Notes: a model not told the origin generated them from the letters alone. A DNA stretch of 24,751 nucleotides from an uncultured Campylobacter sp. (GCF_938002845.1 NZ_CALKZP010000031.1:1-24751), one strand, 5' to 3'. Shown: positions 7,792 to 15,540, counted from the first letter of the stretch. Numbers and translations: made by a program.

Positions 7792-9422
7792 CGTGCGCCT
7801 CTTTTTACGCTAAGCACGCACAAGCTGAAAAACAAAACCGCTCCGAGCGCCTGAATGGCGAGGTTTACCCACAGCGTCGCGCTCTGTCCGCCCGATAGGA
7901 AGCAGATGCGAAAGGACTCGACCGCGTATGTGGGCGGCAGCAGGTGCCCGATGAAGTTGACCGCCGCGGGCAGTCCGCGCAGATCGAAGATCATGCCGCT
8001 AAGCAGCGTCACGGGCAGGTAGCCGATGACGATGGCGTATTCCTGCGCTAGGAATTGATTTTTGCAGATCGCCGAGATCAGCATGCCTAGGCAGGTCATC
8101 TCCAGCACGAAGACGCACAGCGTCGCCAGTAGCATCGCCACGCTGCCGCGGATCGGGATGCCTAAAAGAACCTGCCCGTAAACGAGCGTCATCGCGCCGC
8201 CCAAAAGCGCTAGGAAATAATACGCGCCGACCTTGGCAGTGACGATCTCAAGCGCGCTTGCATTGGAGTTGTAAAGCGAGGCGATCGTGCCGCGATCCCA
8301 TTCGCGCGAGATCACGACTGCGACCATAAATAGGCAGATGAGCCCTAAAATCCCCACGTACTCAGCAGATACGAGATACCACGTCGATTCGTTGGCTTCG
8401 TTGAACCAGCTGCGATAATTCACGCTGACGGGCCTTGCGGCGGCGTTTAAATTTGCGTTTAAAAAGCCGTAATCTTTCGCCAAAACCTGCTCGATTACGC
8501 CCGCGACATAGACGTAGCTAAGAAGCGCTAGCTGCGACTGAGTGGCGTTTTGGATAAGGAAAATCTCGGCGCCGTCTTTGTCTGAGTTGCTCGCGCTGCC
8601 TCCTATATTACTTGAGCTGCCTACATTACTTGAGCTGCCGCCGTTATTTGCAGCGCCGTCTGCACCACCCGCGCCGTTAGCGGAGGGGCTTGCATTGACG
8701 CCGCCGCTAGTATCTTGAATATCGCCTGCGCCGTCGATAAAATCAGCATTCGTATCGCCCACGCCGCCGATTAAATTTGCGCTTCCTTGATTTGCGCCTA
8801 TGTCGCCTGCGCTGCTGCCGGAATTTGCGGTCGCGCCGCTTGAATTTACTCCGCTGCCTCCCGTTTCCGAGCCGTTGCCGTATGAACCCTCGCCGCTTGC
8901 GCCGGTACCGCCCGCAGAGGTGTTTATGCCGCTCTCCATGCTAGCGCCCGCGCTGTCGTCCTCAAGCGGACGGAAATTTTCGGCGCTGCTCACGTTTTGG
9001 ATATCGCTTGTGCCGCGCGTGGAGGAGCTTTCATCGCTAGAGAGATTCAAATTTACGCCGCCGCCCGTGCCGCCGAGCCCGCTCAAGGTGTTTTGAAATT
9101 TAGCCGCAAAGCGTGGATCAAAATACAAAATGCTCTCGATCTCGTGTGCCCTAAAATCCCTCCTCGCGCTCTCTAGATCCGTGTAGACGCGGGTTTGTAG
9201 GTATTTTGAGCCCAAAAATCCGCCGAGCAGATCCCGCTCGATTTTGGAGCCCAGATCGCTTACGAAGCCCACCTTGACGGGCTTTATGTCCATCCGCATC
9301 GCGTATCCGTAGATCACGACCAAAATTAGCGGCATCAAAAACGCGATCACGAGCGCCGATCGATCCTTTGCGATCTGCGCAAACTCCTTTTTTACGAGGA
9401 TTTTTAAAAAGGTAAAGTTCAT
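7788..9422 (-). CDS. ABC-2 exporter permease (YbhS-like) with Gly/Ser/Asn insert
   Basis: 544-residue inner-membrane permease partnering the 363-residue one. Helix 1 (about 23-42) and the start of a periplasmic domain (to about 112) are normal. Residues about 113-284 are then a low-complexity stretch rich in Gly, Ser, Asn, Ala and Asp, after which the family sequence resumes at AEIFLIQNATQSQLALLSY. The membrane half carries SREWDRGTIASLYNSN and five more helices. Family members without the insert are about 370 residues, so it accounts for the extra length. Within it an 18-bp DNA unit is repeated (8607-8642). The insert keeps frame and the core is intact, so the protein is probably functional with a flexible periplasmic loop. 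ATGA overlaps link it to both neighbouring repeat-rich frames. Confidence 0.9.
   Translation of the reverse strand: MNFTFLKILVKKEFAQIAKDRSALVIAFLMPLILVVIYGYAMRMDIKPVKVGFVSDLGSKIERDLLGGFLGSKYLQTRVYTDLESARRDFRAHEIESILYFDPRFAAKFQNTLSGLGGTGGGVNLNLSSDESSSTRGTSDIQNVSSAENFRPLEDDSAGASMESGINTSAGGTGASGEGSYGNGSETGGSGVNSSGATANSGSSAGDIGANQGSANLIGGVGDTNADFIDGAGDIQDTSGGVNASPSANGAGGADGAANNGGSSSNVGSSSNIGGSASNSDKDGAEIFLIQNATQSQLALLSYVYVAGVIEQVLAKDYGFLNANLNAAARPVSVNYRSWFNEANESTWYLVSAEYVGILGLICLFMVAVVISREWDRGTIASLYNSNASALEIVTAKVGAYYFLALLGGAMTLVYGQVLLGIPIRGSVAMLLATLCVFVLEMTCLGMLISAICKNQFLAQEYAIVIGYLPVTLLSGMIFDLRGLPAAVNFIGHLLPPTYAVESFRICFLSGGQSATLWVNLAIQALGAVLFFSLCVLSVKRGAR
8607..8642. repeat. 18-bp tandem repeat in permease insert
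   Basis: Two adjacent units beginning ATTACTTGAGCTGCC, 18 bases each. On the - strand they encode SSNIG-SSNVG-type repeats within the Gly/Ser/Asn insert. This points to slippage or unequal recombination as the origin of the insert. Confidence 0.7.
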
Positions 9423-10279
9423 CCGCCCTGCCCCTGTGCTCGGATTTTGCGAAACTGCGCCGCTCGCGACGAGCCCTCAGATTTCAATCGCGCAAATTCG
9501 GCTGCCGCATTTTGAAATTTTAGCCGCATGATCGCATTCGGCGCGCCCCAAAATTTTAATTGCAAAGATGCGGCAACCGAGATTTGAAATTTTAACGGCA
9601 CAGATGGACTGCTCGTGCCCATTTTACTCATCGCACCCTGAAATTTTAATCGCTTGATCGCATACGGCGGGCTTTGAAATTTTATGCACCGCGGCATTGT
9701 CTCGCTGCGTAATTTCTGACGTAAAAACCCCGCGGCGGCGCAAAATCCGCGATGAAATTTTTGCATTAGGGCTTTAAATTTACAAGCTGTTTGCAGACTG
9801 ACCGCCATTTTAAATTTGCGATCTGTTTGCAGAGTGGTCGCTCTTTTGAATTTATGATCTATTTGCGAGCCGTTCGCGCTTTGAAATTTACGGCGCAGAC
9901 GAAGCGGGCTCGCTTCAGCACGGAGCTCGCGCAGTATCCATCTACAAAATCCGCGCCGTGTCCTGCCGCGCGATGCCTCATTTAAAATTCTGCTACCGCT
10001 TGAAATTTCGCAATCTCTTAAAATTTCGCCACCATTTAAAATTTTACTATCGCTCCAAATTTCGCCGCTGCTAAAAATCCCGCTGACGCTTAGAATTTTA
10101 CCGACATTAAGAGCCAAGCCGCTCAAAATTCCGCCGCCGTTTAAAATTTCATCGCCTCGTAAGAGCCTTTCGCCGCTTAAAATTTTATCGCGCGGGTACG
10201 CTGGTTTTCGCCCCGCCCGCATAAAATTTGGATCAAAAATCCTAGCCGCTCGCGCAAAATTTAGATCAAAAGCCCTCAT
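9419..10279 (-). CDS. Hexapeptide/dodecapeptide repeat frame between ATPase and permease
   Basis: 286 codons, not a family I recognise. Its start overlaps the end of the double ATPase by 14 bases and its stop overlaps the permease start as ATGA. Residues 32-102 are twelve units of about six residues with consensus (K/E)-I-L-(S/N)-G-x (KILSGE, EILNGG, GILSGL, KILSVS, EIWSDS, KILNGG, EILRDC). Residues 131-170 place KF at 131, 143, 155 and 167. Residues 200-256 place KF at 200, 212, 230, 242 and 254. It is strongly basic with no signal peptide or membrane helix. The upstream region AGCGAGGCGGGCGATGAG resembles the ribosome site of the other interposed frame. Repeat steps are multiples of three, unlike the non-coding arrays in this window, which favours real translation. 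Whether a stable protein results is unknown. Confidence 0.42.
   Translation of the reverse strand: MRAFDLNFARAARIFDPNFMRAGRKPAYPRDKILSGERLLRGDEILNGGGILSGLALNVGKILSVSGIFSSGEIWSDSKILNGGEILRDCEISSGSRILNEASRGRTRRGFCRWILRELRAEASPLRLRRKFQSANGSQIDHKFKRATTLQTDRKFKMAVSLQTACKFKALMQKFHRGFCAAAGFLRQKLRSETMPRCIKFQSPPYAIKRLKFQGAMSKMGTSSPSVPLKFQISVAASLQLKFWGAPNAIMRLKFQNAAAEFARLKSEGSSRAAQFRKIRAQGQGG
9516..9889. repeat. 36-bp periodic AATT lattice inside coding frame
   Basis: Cores at 9516, 9552, 9588, 9642 and 9678 are separated by 36, 36, 54 and 36 bases. Cores at 9778, 9813, 9849 and 9885 are separated by 35-36 bases. They give the regular KF spacing in the predicted protein. Confidence 0.7.
9986..10185. 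repeat. 18-bp periodic AATT array inside coding frame
   Basis: AATT cores fall at 9986, 10004, 10022, 10040, 10058, (AATC at 10076), 10094, 10127, 10145 and 10181. The step is 18 bases except for one 15-base unit. It encodes the hexapeptide repeats of the frame at 9419-10279. Confidence 0.8.
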
Positions 10280-12128
10280 CGCCCGCCTCGCTTCTAAATT
10301 TTTGCACCTCGTTTATGAAGGCCTGCTGCACGCTAAGCCGCCGCCCGTGCTGCACGCAGACCTCGTCGGGGCTGCCCAGCGCCAGGATTTTGCCGCGATC
10401 TTGGATCAAAAACCGATCGCAATACTCCGCCTCCTCCATAAAATGCGTCGTCACGACCACGCTCACGCCGGTGCGCGCGAGCGCATTTATGCGGTTCCAA
10501 AAGAGCCTGCGCGAGAGCGGATCGGCGCCGCTGGTGGCCTCGTCGAGAAACAAAATCTCGGGGCGGTGGATGAGCGCGCACGCCATGCTGAGGTTGCGCC
10601 CCGCGCCAAAGGGCAGGTTCTGCCACGTCTCGTTTCGCAGCCGCTGCAAGCCAAACTCGCTCAAAAGCTCCTCTATGCGCCGCTTCAGCGCCATGCCGCC
10701 GATGCCGTAGCTGCGACCGAAATACTCTAAATTTTGATAGCAGCTTAGCTTTTTATAAAGCGAAAATTTCTGTGAGACGTAGCCGATGCGCGATCTGATC
10801 GATGATTTGGCATGACGCAGATCCTCGCCCATGACCGAGATCTCACCCCCGCTCATTCCCAAAAGCGCGCAGATCATACGAAACGTCGTCGTCTTACCTG
10901 CGCCGTTTGGGCCCAGAAGGCCGAAAATCTCGCCCTTTTTGACCTCAAAACTCGTATTTTCCACGGCGGTGAATGAGCCGAATTTTTTACTCACGTCGCG
11001 CACTTTGATGACGGTTTGAGCCGCATCGAAGCTCTTTTTTTCGTAGCCGAAATTTGCCGCGCCGATCTCTGCTTTGTTTAAAAAAATATACGCATCCTCC
11101 AGGCTCGCCTCGCGCGGGCTGAGTTTAAATTTCGCGCTTTCGTTTTCGTTAAATTTAACGCCCTCATTTTCGTTTGAAATTTTAAAATTTTCGCCGCGCC
11201 CGTTTTCGCGCTCTGTATTTTCATCATCACCCTCTAGGCTCGCGTTTAAAAACTCCTGCAGATCGCGCAGGCTTATCGGCTCATCGCTTAGTAGATCGAC
11301 GCTGCCGTCTCTGGGACAGATGTCGATGAGCGGGGAGTTTTTTAAAAATCTTTGCGTCTTAAACATCAAGCGGCGCGCCAGGCTCTGATAATCCTCGCCG
11401 TCGATGCGAAAGGTGCGGTCCCGCAGCGCCGCGGTGATCTTTGCGGCGCGCTCCTGCGCTATGATCTTGCCGCCGAGCAAAATCAGCGTCAGATCGGCAT
11501 CCGCCGCCTCATCGAAATACGCCGTCGAAAATATGCATTTCGCGCCGCTTTGATCCAGATACTCGCGCACGATCGCCCACAGCTCGCTACGCGAGAGCGG
11601 ATCGACGCCGACGGTGGGCTCATCGAGCACCAAAAGCCGCGGTTTTGCCGCAATCGCGCAGGCGACGCCGAGCTTTTGCTTCATCCCGCCGGAGAGCGAA
11701 TCCACGGCGTAATCTTTAAATTTCAAAAGCCCCACGCGGCGCAAAAGCCCGCGCAGATACTCCTCGCCGTCTTTTAGATCGAGCCCTTTTAGGCCTGCGA
11801 AGATGTTTAAATTTTGCCAGACGCTAAGCTCCTCGTAAAGCCCCAGGCTCTGCGACATATAGCCGTTTGCGCGGACGAATTCTTTATTTTCGCCGCTCGG
11901 AGTGAATCCGGCAAATTTTATCTCGCCGCAATCGGGCGCGATGATGCCGCAGATGAGCTTTAAAAGCGTGGATTTGCCCGCGCCGTCGGGGCCCGTGAGG
12001 CTGATGAGCCGCGGCGCGTCGCCAATTCGCAGATCAAAATTTTCAAAAACGACGTTTTTACTGCGATCCTCTCGCAGGTAAAATTTCTTTAAATTTACGA
12101 TATTTAGTAGATCCAAGCTTAGCTCCAA
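10266..12128 (-). CDS. Double-NBD ABC exporter ATPase (YbhF/RbbA-like)
   Basis: 620-residue cytoplasmic ATPase with two nucleotide-binding domains in one chain, as in E. coli YbhF. NBD1: Walker A GPDGAGKST (46-54), signature LSGGMKQ (145-151), Walker B LLVLDEP (165-171). NBD2: Walker A GPNGAGKTT (406-414), Walker B EILFLDEA (524-531), switch His in TTHFMEEAE (562). The NBD2 signature is degenerate, LPFGAGRNL (505-513), so the two ATP sites are probably unequal; the LP.G start is typical of this family. The linker at about 300-340 is rich in Glu/Asn and carries FK/KF units made by AAATTT repeats. It drives the two ABC-2 permeases downstream. The start near 12128 has no strong ribosome site. 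Confidence 0.92.
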   Translation of the reverse strand: MELSLDLLNIVNLKKFYLREDRSKNVVFENFDLRIGDAPRLISLTGPDGAGKSTLLKLICGIIAPDCGEIKFAGFTPSGENKEFVRANGYMSQSLGLYEELSVWQNLNIFAGLKGLDLKDGEEYLRGLLRRVGLLKFKDYAVDSLSGGMKQKLGVACAIAAKPRLLVLDEPTVGVDPLSRSELWAIVREYLDQSGAKCIFSTAYFDEAADADLTLILLGGKIIAQERAAKITAALRDRTFRIDGEDYQSLARRLMFKTQRFLKNSPLIDICPRDGSVDLLSDEPISLRDLQEFLNASLEGDDENTERENGRGENFKISNENEGVKFNENESAKFKLSPREASLEDAYIFLNKAEIGAANFGYEKKSFDAAQTVIKVRDVSKKFGSFTAVENTSFEVKKGEIFGLLGPNGAGKTTTFRMICALLGMSGGEISVMGEDLRHAKSSIRSRIGYVSQKFSLYKKLSCYQNLEYFGRSYGIGGMALKRRIEELLSEFGLQRLRNETWQNLPFGAGRNLSMACALIHRPEILFLDEATSGADPLSRRLFWNRINALARTGVSVVVTTHFMEEAEYCDRFLIQDRGKILALGSPDEVCVQHGRRLSVQQAFINEVQKFRSEAGDEGF

Positions 12129-13394
12129 ATTTTATTTACTCGCCCCGTCGCTTGGCGCGACGAACGAGACCTACGCACACCTAAAAGGCGCTCTTTGTCG
12201 CGACGCCTTGCTTCTGCAGCCGCCGAAATGTCTTGGTTTTGCGACCGCTACGGCGTCTTAGTTTTGTGACAGCCGCGGCATCTCGGTTCTACAACCGCCG
12301 CACGCTTTAAATTTCGCGACGCACGTTGAACAATTTCGCCCAAACCTCGCATAAATTCGACGTAACTTACCGCAAGCGCGCGAAACCAAGCTCTATCGCG
12401 CCGGGGCGCCCTGCAATCGCCCGCTCGAATTCGAGTGCCCGCACGATCGGCGTTGCTTACGGCTCGCGCCGAATATTCCGCGCGCCGCCCGATCTGTCTT
12501 GAGCGCGTGCATATCGCATCGGCTAGCCGCGCCGCTAACGATGCGCATGAGCGGGGCGGTCTCCAAAACATGAAGCAGCCAGTGAGTATCCGCGATAAAC
12601 TCGCTTCAAAATGCAAACGAGTTTTCAAACACCTGGCGACCCGTGAGCGCCGAGATCTATCTGCGTCGCGCCTCTTGCGGTGAAATCTTACCGCCGCCGC
12701 GCCTTTTGGCGAAATTTTACCTATTCTCGGCTTTCTTTAGCATAGTACCGACTTTAGCTACCGCGTCCTTTGGGCAAAATTTTACCGCCGTTCGCAATCG
12801 GCATTTAATCGCGCCGCTTGTTTCGTGGCGAAATTTTATGCCGTCCATGCTCGATACTCAATCGCCGTTTGTTTATCGCAAAACGCCTGCTAGAAACAAA
12901 GCCTGCCGCTATACCGCCTGGCTTTACCTCGTCGCCGCCTGTAAGCCGCAAATTTTAAATTTAACTCGCGCTGTTTTGCGCCAAATCTTTCGGCAAAATT
13001 TTGCTCGCCGCGCTGCAGAATTCTGATCTTTTATCCAAAGTCGCCGCCGGCTCGCGCAAAACTCGCGCGATAAAATTTACGCCGCCTTTCCGCCTTTTGT
13101 ACGATCTCATTCTAAACACGCAGCATTTTATCGCCGTCTGCGCCTAGACGATATATTTTAGGTGCGATAAAAATTTATCGCCCTACTCTGCGGAGCAAAC
13201 GCTGTTTAAATTCCGCCTCGAAGCGCGCTTTTAAAATTTTATCAAACTCACGCCGTATGTCTCGCTCGCCGGGTGTCGCGTAAAATTTTGCCATGCGGCG
13301 ATCTTTGCTATCCAAATTTTGCCCGCAGTGTCCAAAGTGCCGCCCGCGCACTAAATTTCGCTCGTGCATTAAAATTTAGCGTAGCGTTTGCGCG
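12129..13394. other. 1.27-kb gene-poor spacer inside the exporter operon
   Basis: This lies between the adaptor gene and the ATPase gene, both on the - strand. Small open frames exist on both strands (for example 12248-12628 and 12643-13026), but they lack good ribosome sites, recognisable domains and normal composition, so I do not call them genes. The content is a 25-bp tandem repeat (12205-12304) and many GCGAAATTTTA-type sites, especially from 12700 onward. It may be an expanded spacer of the kind seen between the other genes of the operon, but here without a continuous frame. Confidence 0.55.
12205..12304. repeat. Four imperfect 25-bp tandem repeats
   Basis: Units start at 12205, 12230, 12255 and 12280. 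The middle two begin GTCTTGGTTTTGCGACCG and GTCTTAGTTTTGTGACAG; the outer two are more diverged. The unit length is not a multiple of three and no gene spans it. Confidence 0.7.
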
Positions 13395-14360
13395 TTAAAA
13401 TTCCACGCTTATCGGCTGGCCTAGGCGAAAGCTGCCGTCCTCGTCGCTGAAATCGGCGCGCGCCTCCCACACGAGATCGGCGCGCAGCTCCTCGGTCTGC
13501 ACCGTGCGGGGCGTGTACATCGCGGTTTGGCTTACGTAGGCGACCTTTGCGCTCGCGCTAGAGCCGTCCGCAGCGATGATCCGCACGCTCTGTCCGGCAC
13601 GCAGGAAGCGGAGCTGATTTTCGCTCAGATAAAATTTCGCGCGCTTATTTTTTACTTCGCTAAGCTCAAAAACGCCCACGCTGGGTATGCTAATGTCGCC
13701 GAGCTCTTTAAGGCGCGCTCTGATCTGCCCGCTAAAGGGTGCTTTTAGCACGCTTTGCGTCTCGATTTGGTAATTCAGATATTTCAAATTTTCCTCGCAG
13801 CTTGCCAAATTTGCGCGGGCGGCGCCGACATCCTCGCCGCGGTAGCCGCTTTGAAGCTGACGCAGATTAGCCTGCGCGCTTTGCAGCTGGGCTTGCGTGC
13901 GCTTCATCGAGTAAAACGCCTCGTCGATCTGCTGCTTGGACGCGGAGTTGCTTTTACCTAGGCTCTTTAGGCGCTCGTTCGTCAAAGTAGCGAGCTGTAG
14001 GGCGTTTTGCAGTGCGCTTACGTTCGCCGCCGCCATCTCGATCTCCTCGCTACGAAAGCCGCTTTGCAGCTTTTGCAAGCTAAATTTAAGCCCGTCGCAC
14101 CTAGCGATTTGAACCTGTCTTTGAAAGCTCAGATCCGCCGTATCCAGAGCCGCCAAGACGTCGCCAGCCTGCACAAAATCGCCCTCGTCGCGATAAAGCG
14201 CGCTTATGCGACCGCTGCGCTCGAAGCTAAGCGAACTCTGCCTGATATCGATGATGCCGTAGGCCTTGTGCGCGACCTCTTCGCGCCTATCGAGATTGAA
14301 GTAGATCGCCGCGGCGAGAGCGGCCAGTGCAAAAACGACGAAAATTAGAAGCCTTTTCAT
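13395..14360 (-). CDS. HlyD-family periplasmic adaptor (YbhG-like)
   Basis: 321-residue membrane-fusion protein that should link the inner-membrane exporter to an outer-membrane channel; no TolC-like gene is in the window. An N-terminal anchor helix (about 4-20) is followed by a biotinyl/lipoyl-like half-motif (SGRISALYRDEGDFVQAGD), then a long alpha-hairpin (about 75-205) that contains two similar LQKLQSGFRSEEI and LRQLQSGYRGEDV segments. Next come the second lipoyl half (VLKAPFSGQIRARLKELGD) and a beta-barrel domain. It is the first gene of the exporter operon on the - strand. The ribosome site TAAGGCG is weak. Length and order match YbhG. The substrate is unknown. Confidence 0.93.
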   Translation of the reverse strand: MKRLLIFVVFALAALAAAIYFNLDRREEVAHKAYGIIDIRQSSLSFERSGRISALYRDEGDFVQAGDVLAALDTADLSFQRQVQIARCDGLKFSLQKLQSGFRSEEIEMAAANVSALQNALQLATLTNERLKSLGKSNSASKQQIDEAFYSMKRTQAQLQSAQANLRQLQSGYRGEDVGAARANLASCEENLKYLNYQIETQSVLKAPFSGQIRARLKELGDISIPSVGVFELSEVKNKRAKFYLSENQLRFLRAGQSVRIIAADGSSASAKVAYVSQTAMYTPRTVQTEELRADLVWEARADFSDEDGSFRLGQPISVEF

Positions 14361-14388
14361 AGATCGCCTTAAATTTTGATATGCGGTT

Positions 14389-14394
14389 ATTATA
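14389..14394 (-). promoter_or_regulatory. Putative -10 box for the exporter operon
   Basis: TATAAT on the - strand, about 28 bases before the adaptor start at 14360, within TTTTATAATAACCG. No recognisable -35 lies 17 bases further upstream, as is usual in Campylobacter. Confidence 0.5.
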
Positions 14395-14540
14395 AAATAA
14401 CTTTTCTAATGCGGCGCTGATATTTGAGGCTCGGGCGGTGATTTTATAAATCAGTCGAATTAAATTTGCCGTATTGAATTGATCGCCGCGCTGGTGAGCA
14501 ATATTTTGGAGCTTTGGTGGATAAAATTTCATCCTATTCA

Positions 14541-15020
14541 CGCGATTTTAAGCGGTACGGCTTGCAAAATATCGCTGCTTTTTGAATTAAAAATTTTAAA
14601 ATTTTGACGAGGAGGCCCCGCTTTCAAGCGGAGCGTGAAATTTTAACGTGCGGGTGCCGCGCTATCACTGCGGGCGGAATTTTGTCGCGAGAGCGAAATT
14701 TTATCGCACCGGCAGTATTGCAAGTATCACGGGCGGAATTTATCGTTTATTGCACGAATAGCGCGTAAGTTGCCGCGAATTAAATTTTATCGCGGCACCC
14801 ATAGCTACCCGCGCGGCAAGTTGGAATTTACGGCTCCCGCTAGCGATAAAATTTACGCAGCATGGGCAGGCGGCGCTTGAATGCGGCGGAAATTCTAACG
14901 CTGTGGCGAGTAAAATTTAAGAGGGCTTCGCTCGGAAGCGAAGCGTGAAATTTAATGGGGAAATTTAACGAGCTTTAGGCTCGATGAGCCCAGAGCTCGG
15001 TCGGTCGCACAAAAGCTGAA
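14541..15020. other. Gene-free gap with RAATTY sites and two hairpins
   Basis: No gene is supported here. It holds a repeated GGGCGGAATTT block (near 14673 and 14731), many AAATTTTA sites, the hairpin CCGCTTTCAAGCGG (14618-14631) and the stronger hairpin GCTTCGCTCGGAAGCGAAGC (14925-14944). Both hairpins are followed by AGCGTGAAATTT. GGCTCGATGAGCC (14978-14990) is a further small hairpin downstream of the flavodoxin stop. Confidence 0.5.
14925..14944 (-). terminator. Possible terminator hairpin downstream of flavodoxin
   Basis: A perfect 8-bp stem with a CGGA loop. On the - strand it is followed by CCCTCTTAAATTTTAC, which is T-containing but not a clean T-run. It lies about 80 bases past the flavodoxin stop, so assignment as a terminator is tentative. 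Confidence 0.3.
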
Positions 15021-15024
15021 ATAT

Positions 15025-15507
15025 TTAAAACTCGCCTTTAACCGCGGCGATCCATTTATCGGCCCTCACCTGCCAGTGCTCGTCGCCTTTAAAATCGATC
15101 GTAAGACCTACGAATTTGCCGTTTATGAAGGCGCGCGAATGTTTAAATTTATATCCCTCTGCGCCCCAAGCGCCGATGAGATCGGCCTTTTTAAGTACTG
15201 GCAAAAACGCACTCATACCGCTGCAAAAATCGCTGCCGTGGCGCTCGACGTTGCCAACGCCTATGAGCGCGACCTTGCGTCCGTCAAAATAGGTTTTATT
15301 CAAAAGCTCCAATTTGTCGTCAAATTTAGCCTGGATCTGTCCGTCGCCGTGCGTCGAAGCCGCAAAAATAAACGCGCTAGCGCCCGCCAAATCCTCCTCA
15401 TTTAGCTCTTTGGCCTCCTTGATCTCAAAGCCGAGCTTTGAAGCGATGTATTCGCTCACGACCTTCGTATCGCCGCCTTTGGTGGCGTAAACTAATAGTT
15501 TTTTCAT
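15025..15507 (-). CDS. fldA: Flavodoxin
   Basis: 160-residue FMN electron carrier. In epsilonproteobacteria flavodoxin is the usual acceptor for pyruvate and 2-oxoglutarate oxidoreductases. The fold order is clear: phosphate loop TKGGDT (9-14), then the STHGDGQIQAKFDD loop (51-64), then GVGNVERHGSDFCSGM (83-98), and the long-chain C-terminus KFVGLTIDFKGDEHW...KWIAAVKGEF. It aligns with classical FldA in length. Two features are odd: the loop-50 position that usually holds Trp, and the loop-90 Tyr that stacks on FMN, both appear to be His here (53 and about 90), and the phosphate loop has Gly for the usual Thr. That would be expected to alter FMN affinity or potential. AAGGAGAG at 15511-15518 sets the start. 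Confidence 0.87.
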   Translation of the reverse strand: MKKLLVYATKGGDTKVVSEYIASKLGFEIKEAKELNEEDLAGASAFIFAASTHGDGQIQAKFDDKLELLNKTYFDGRKVALIGVGNVERHGSDFCSGMSAFLPVLKKADLIGAWGAEGYKFKHSRAFINGKFVGLTIDFKGDEHWQVRADKWIAAVKGEF

Positions 15508-15521
15508 TTTCTCTCCTTAAA

Positions 15522-15540
15522 AATAAGAATGATTCTAACA
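15522..15540 (-). promoter_or_regulatory. Fur-like palindrome overlapping flavodoxin -10
   Basis: AGAATGATTCT (15526-15536) is a perfect 5+1+5 palindrome within AATAAGAATGATTCTAACA. It matches the classic 19-base Fur box at about half of its positions. On the - strand TAGAAT (15532-15537) could be the -10 box, 24 bases from the ATG, so a bound repressor would block it. Iron control of flavodoxin is common in bacteria; here it is an inference from the site. Confidence 0.4.

Noticed and set aside
9986..10185. Regular repeats considered as a CRISPR array
   Set aside because: Units are only 18 bases with a short degenerate core and no distinct equal-length spacers; no cas genes are nearby.
6496..10279. 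Interposed frames considered as insertion sequences or transposase genes
   Set aside because: No DDE or other transposase motif, no terminal inverted repeats at the boundaries, and the ends coincide exactly with gene start/stop overlaps.
12248..12628. 126-codon - strand frame in the operon gap
   Set aside because: It is Arg/Ala-rich with no recognisable motif and no good start context, and it does not overlap the neighbouring genes.
12643..13026. 127-codon + strand frame in the operon gap
   Set aside because: No ribosome site or domain, and its composition follows the repeat background.
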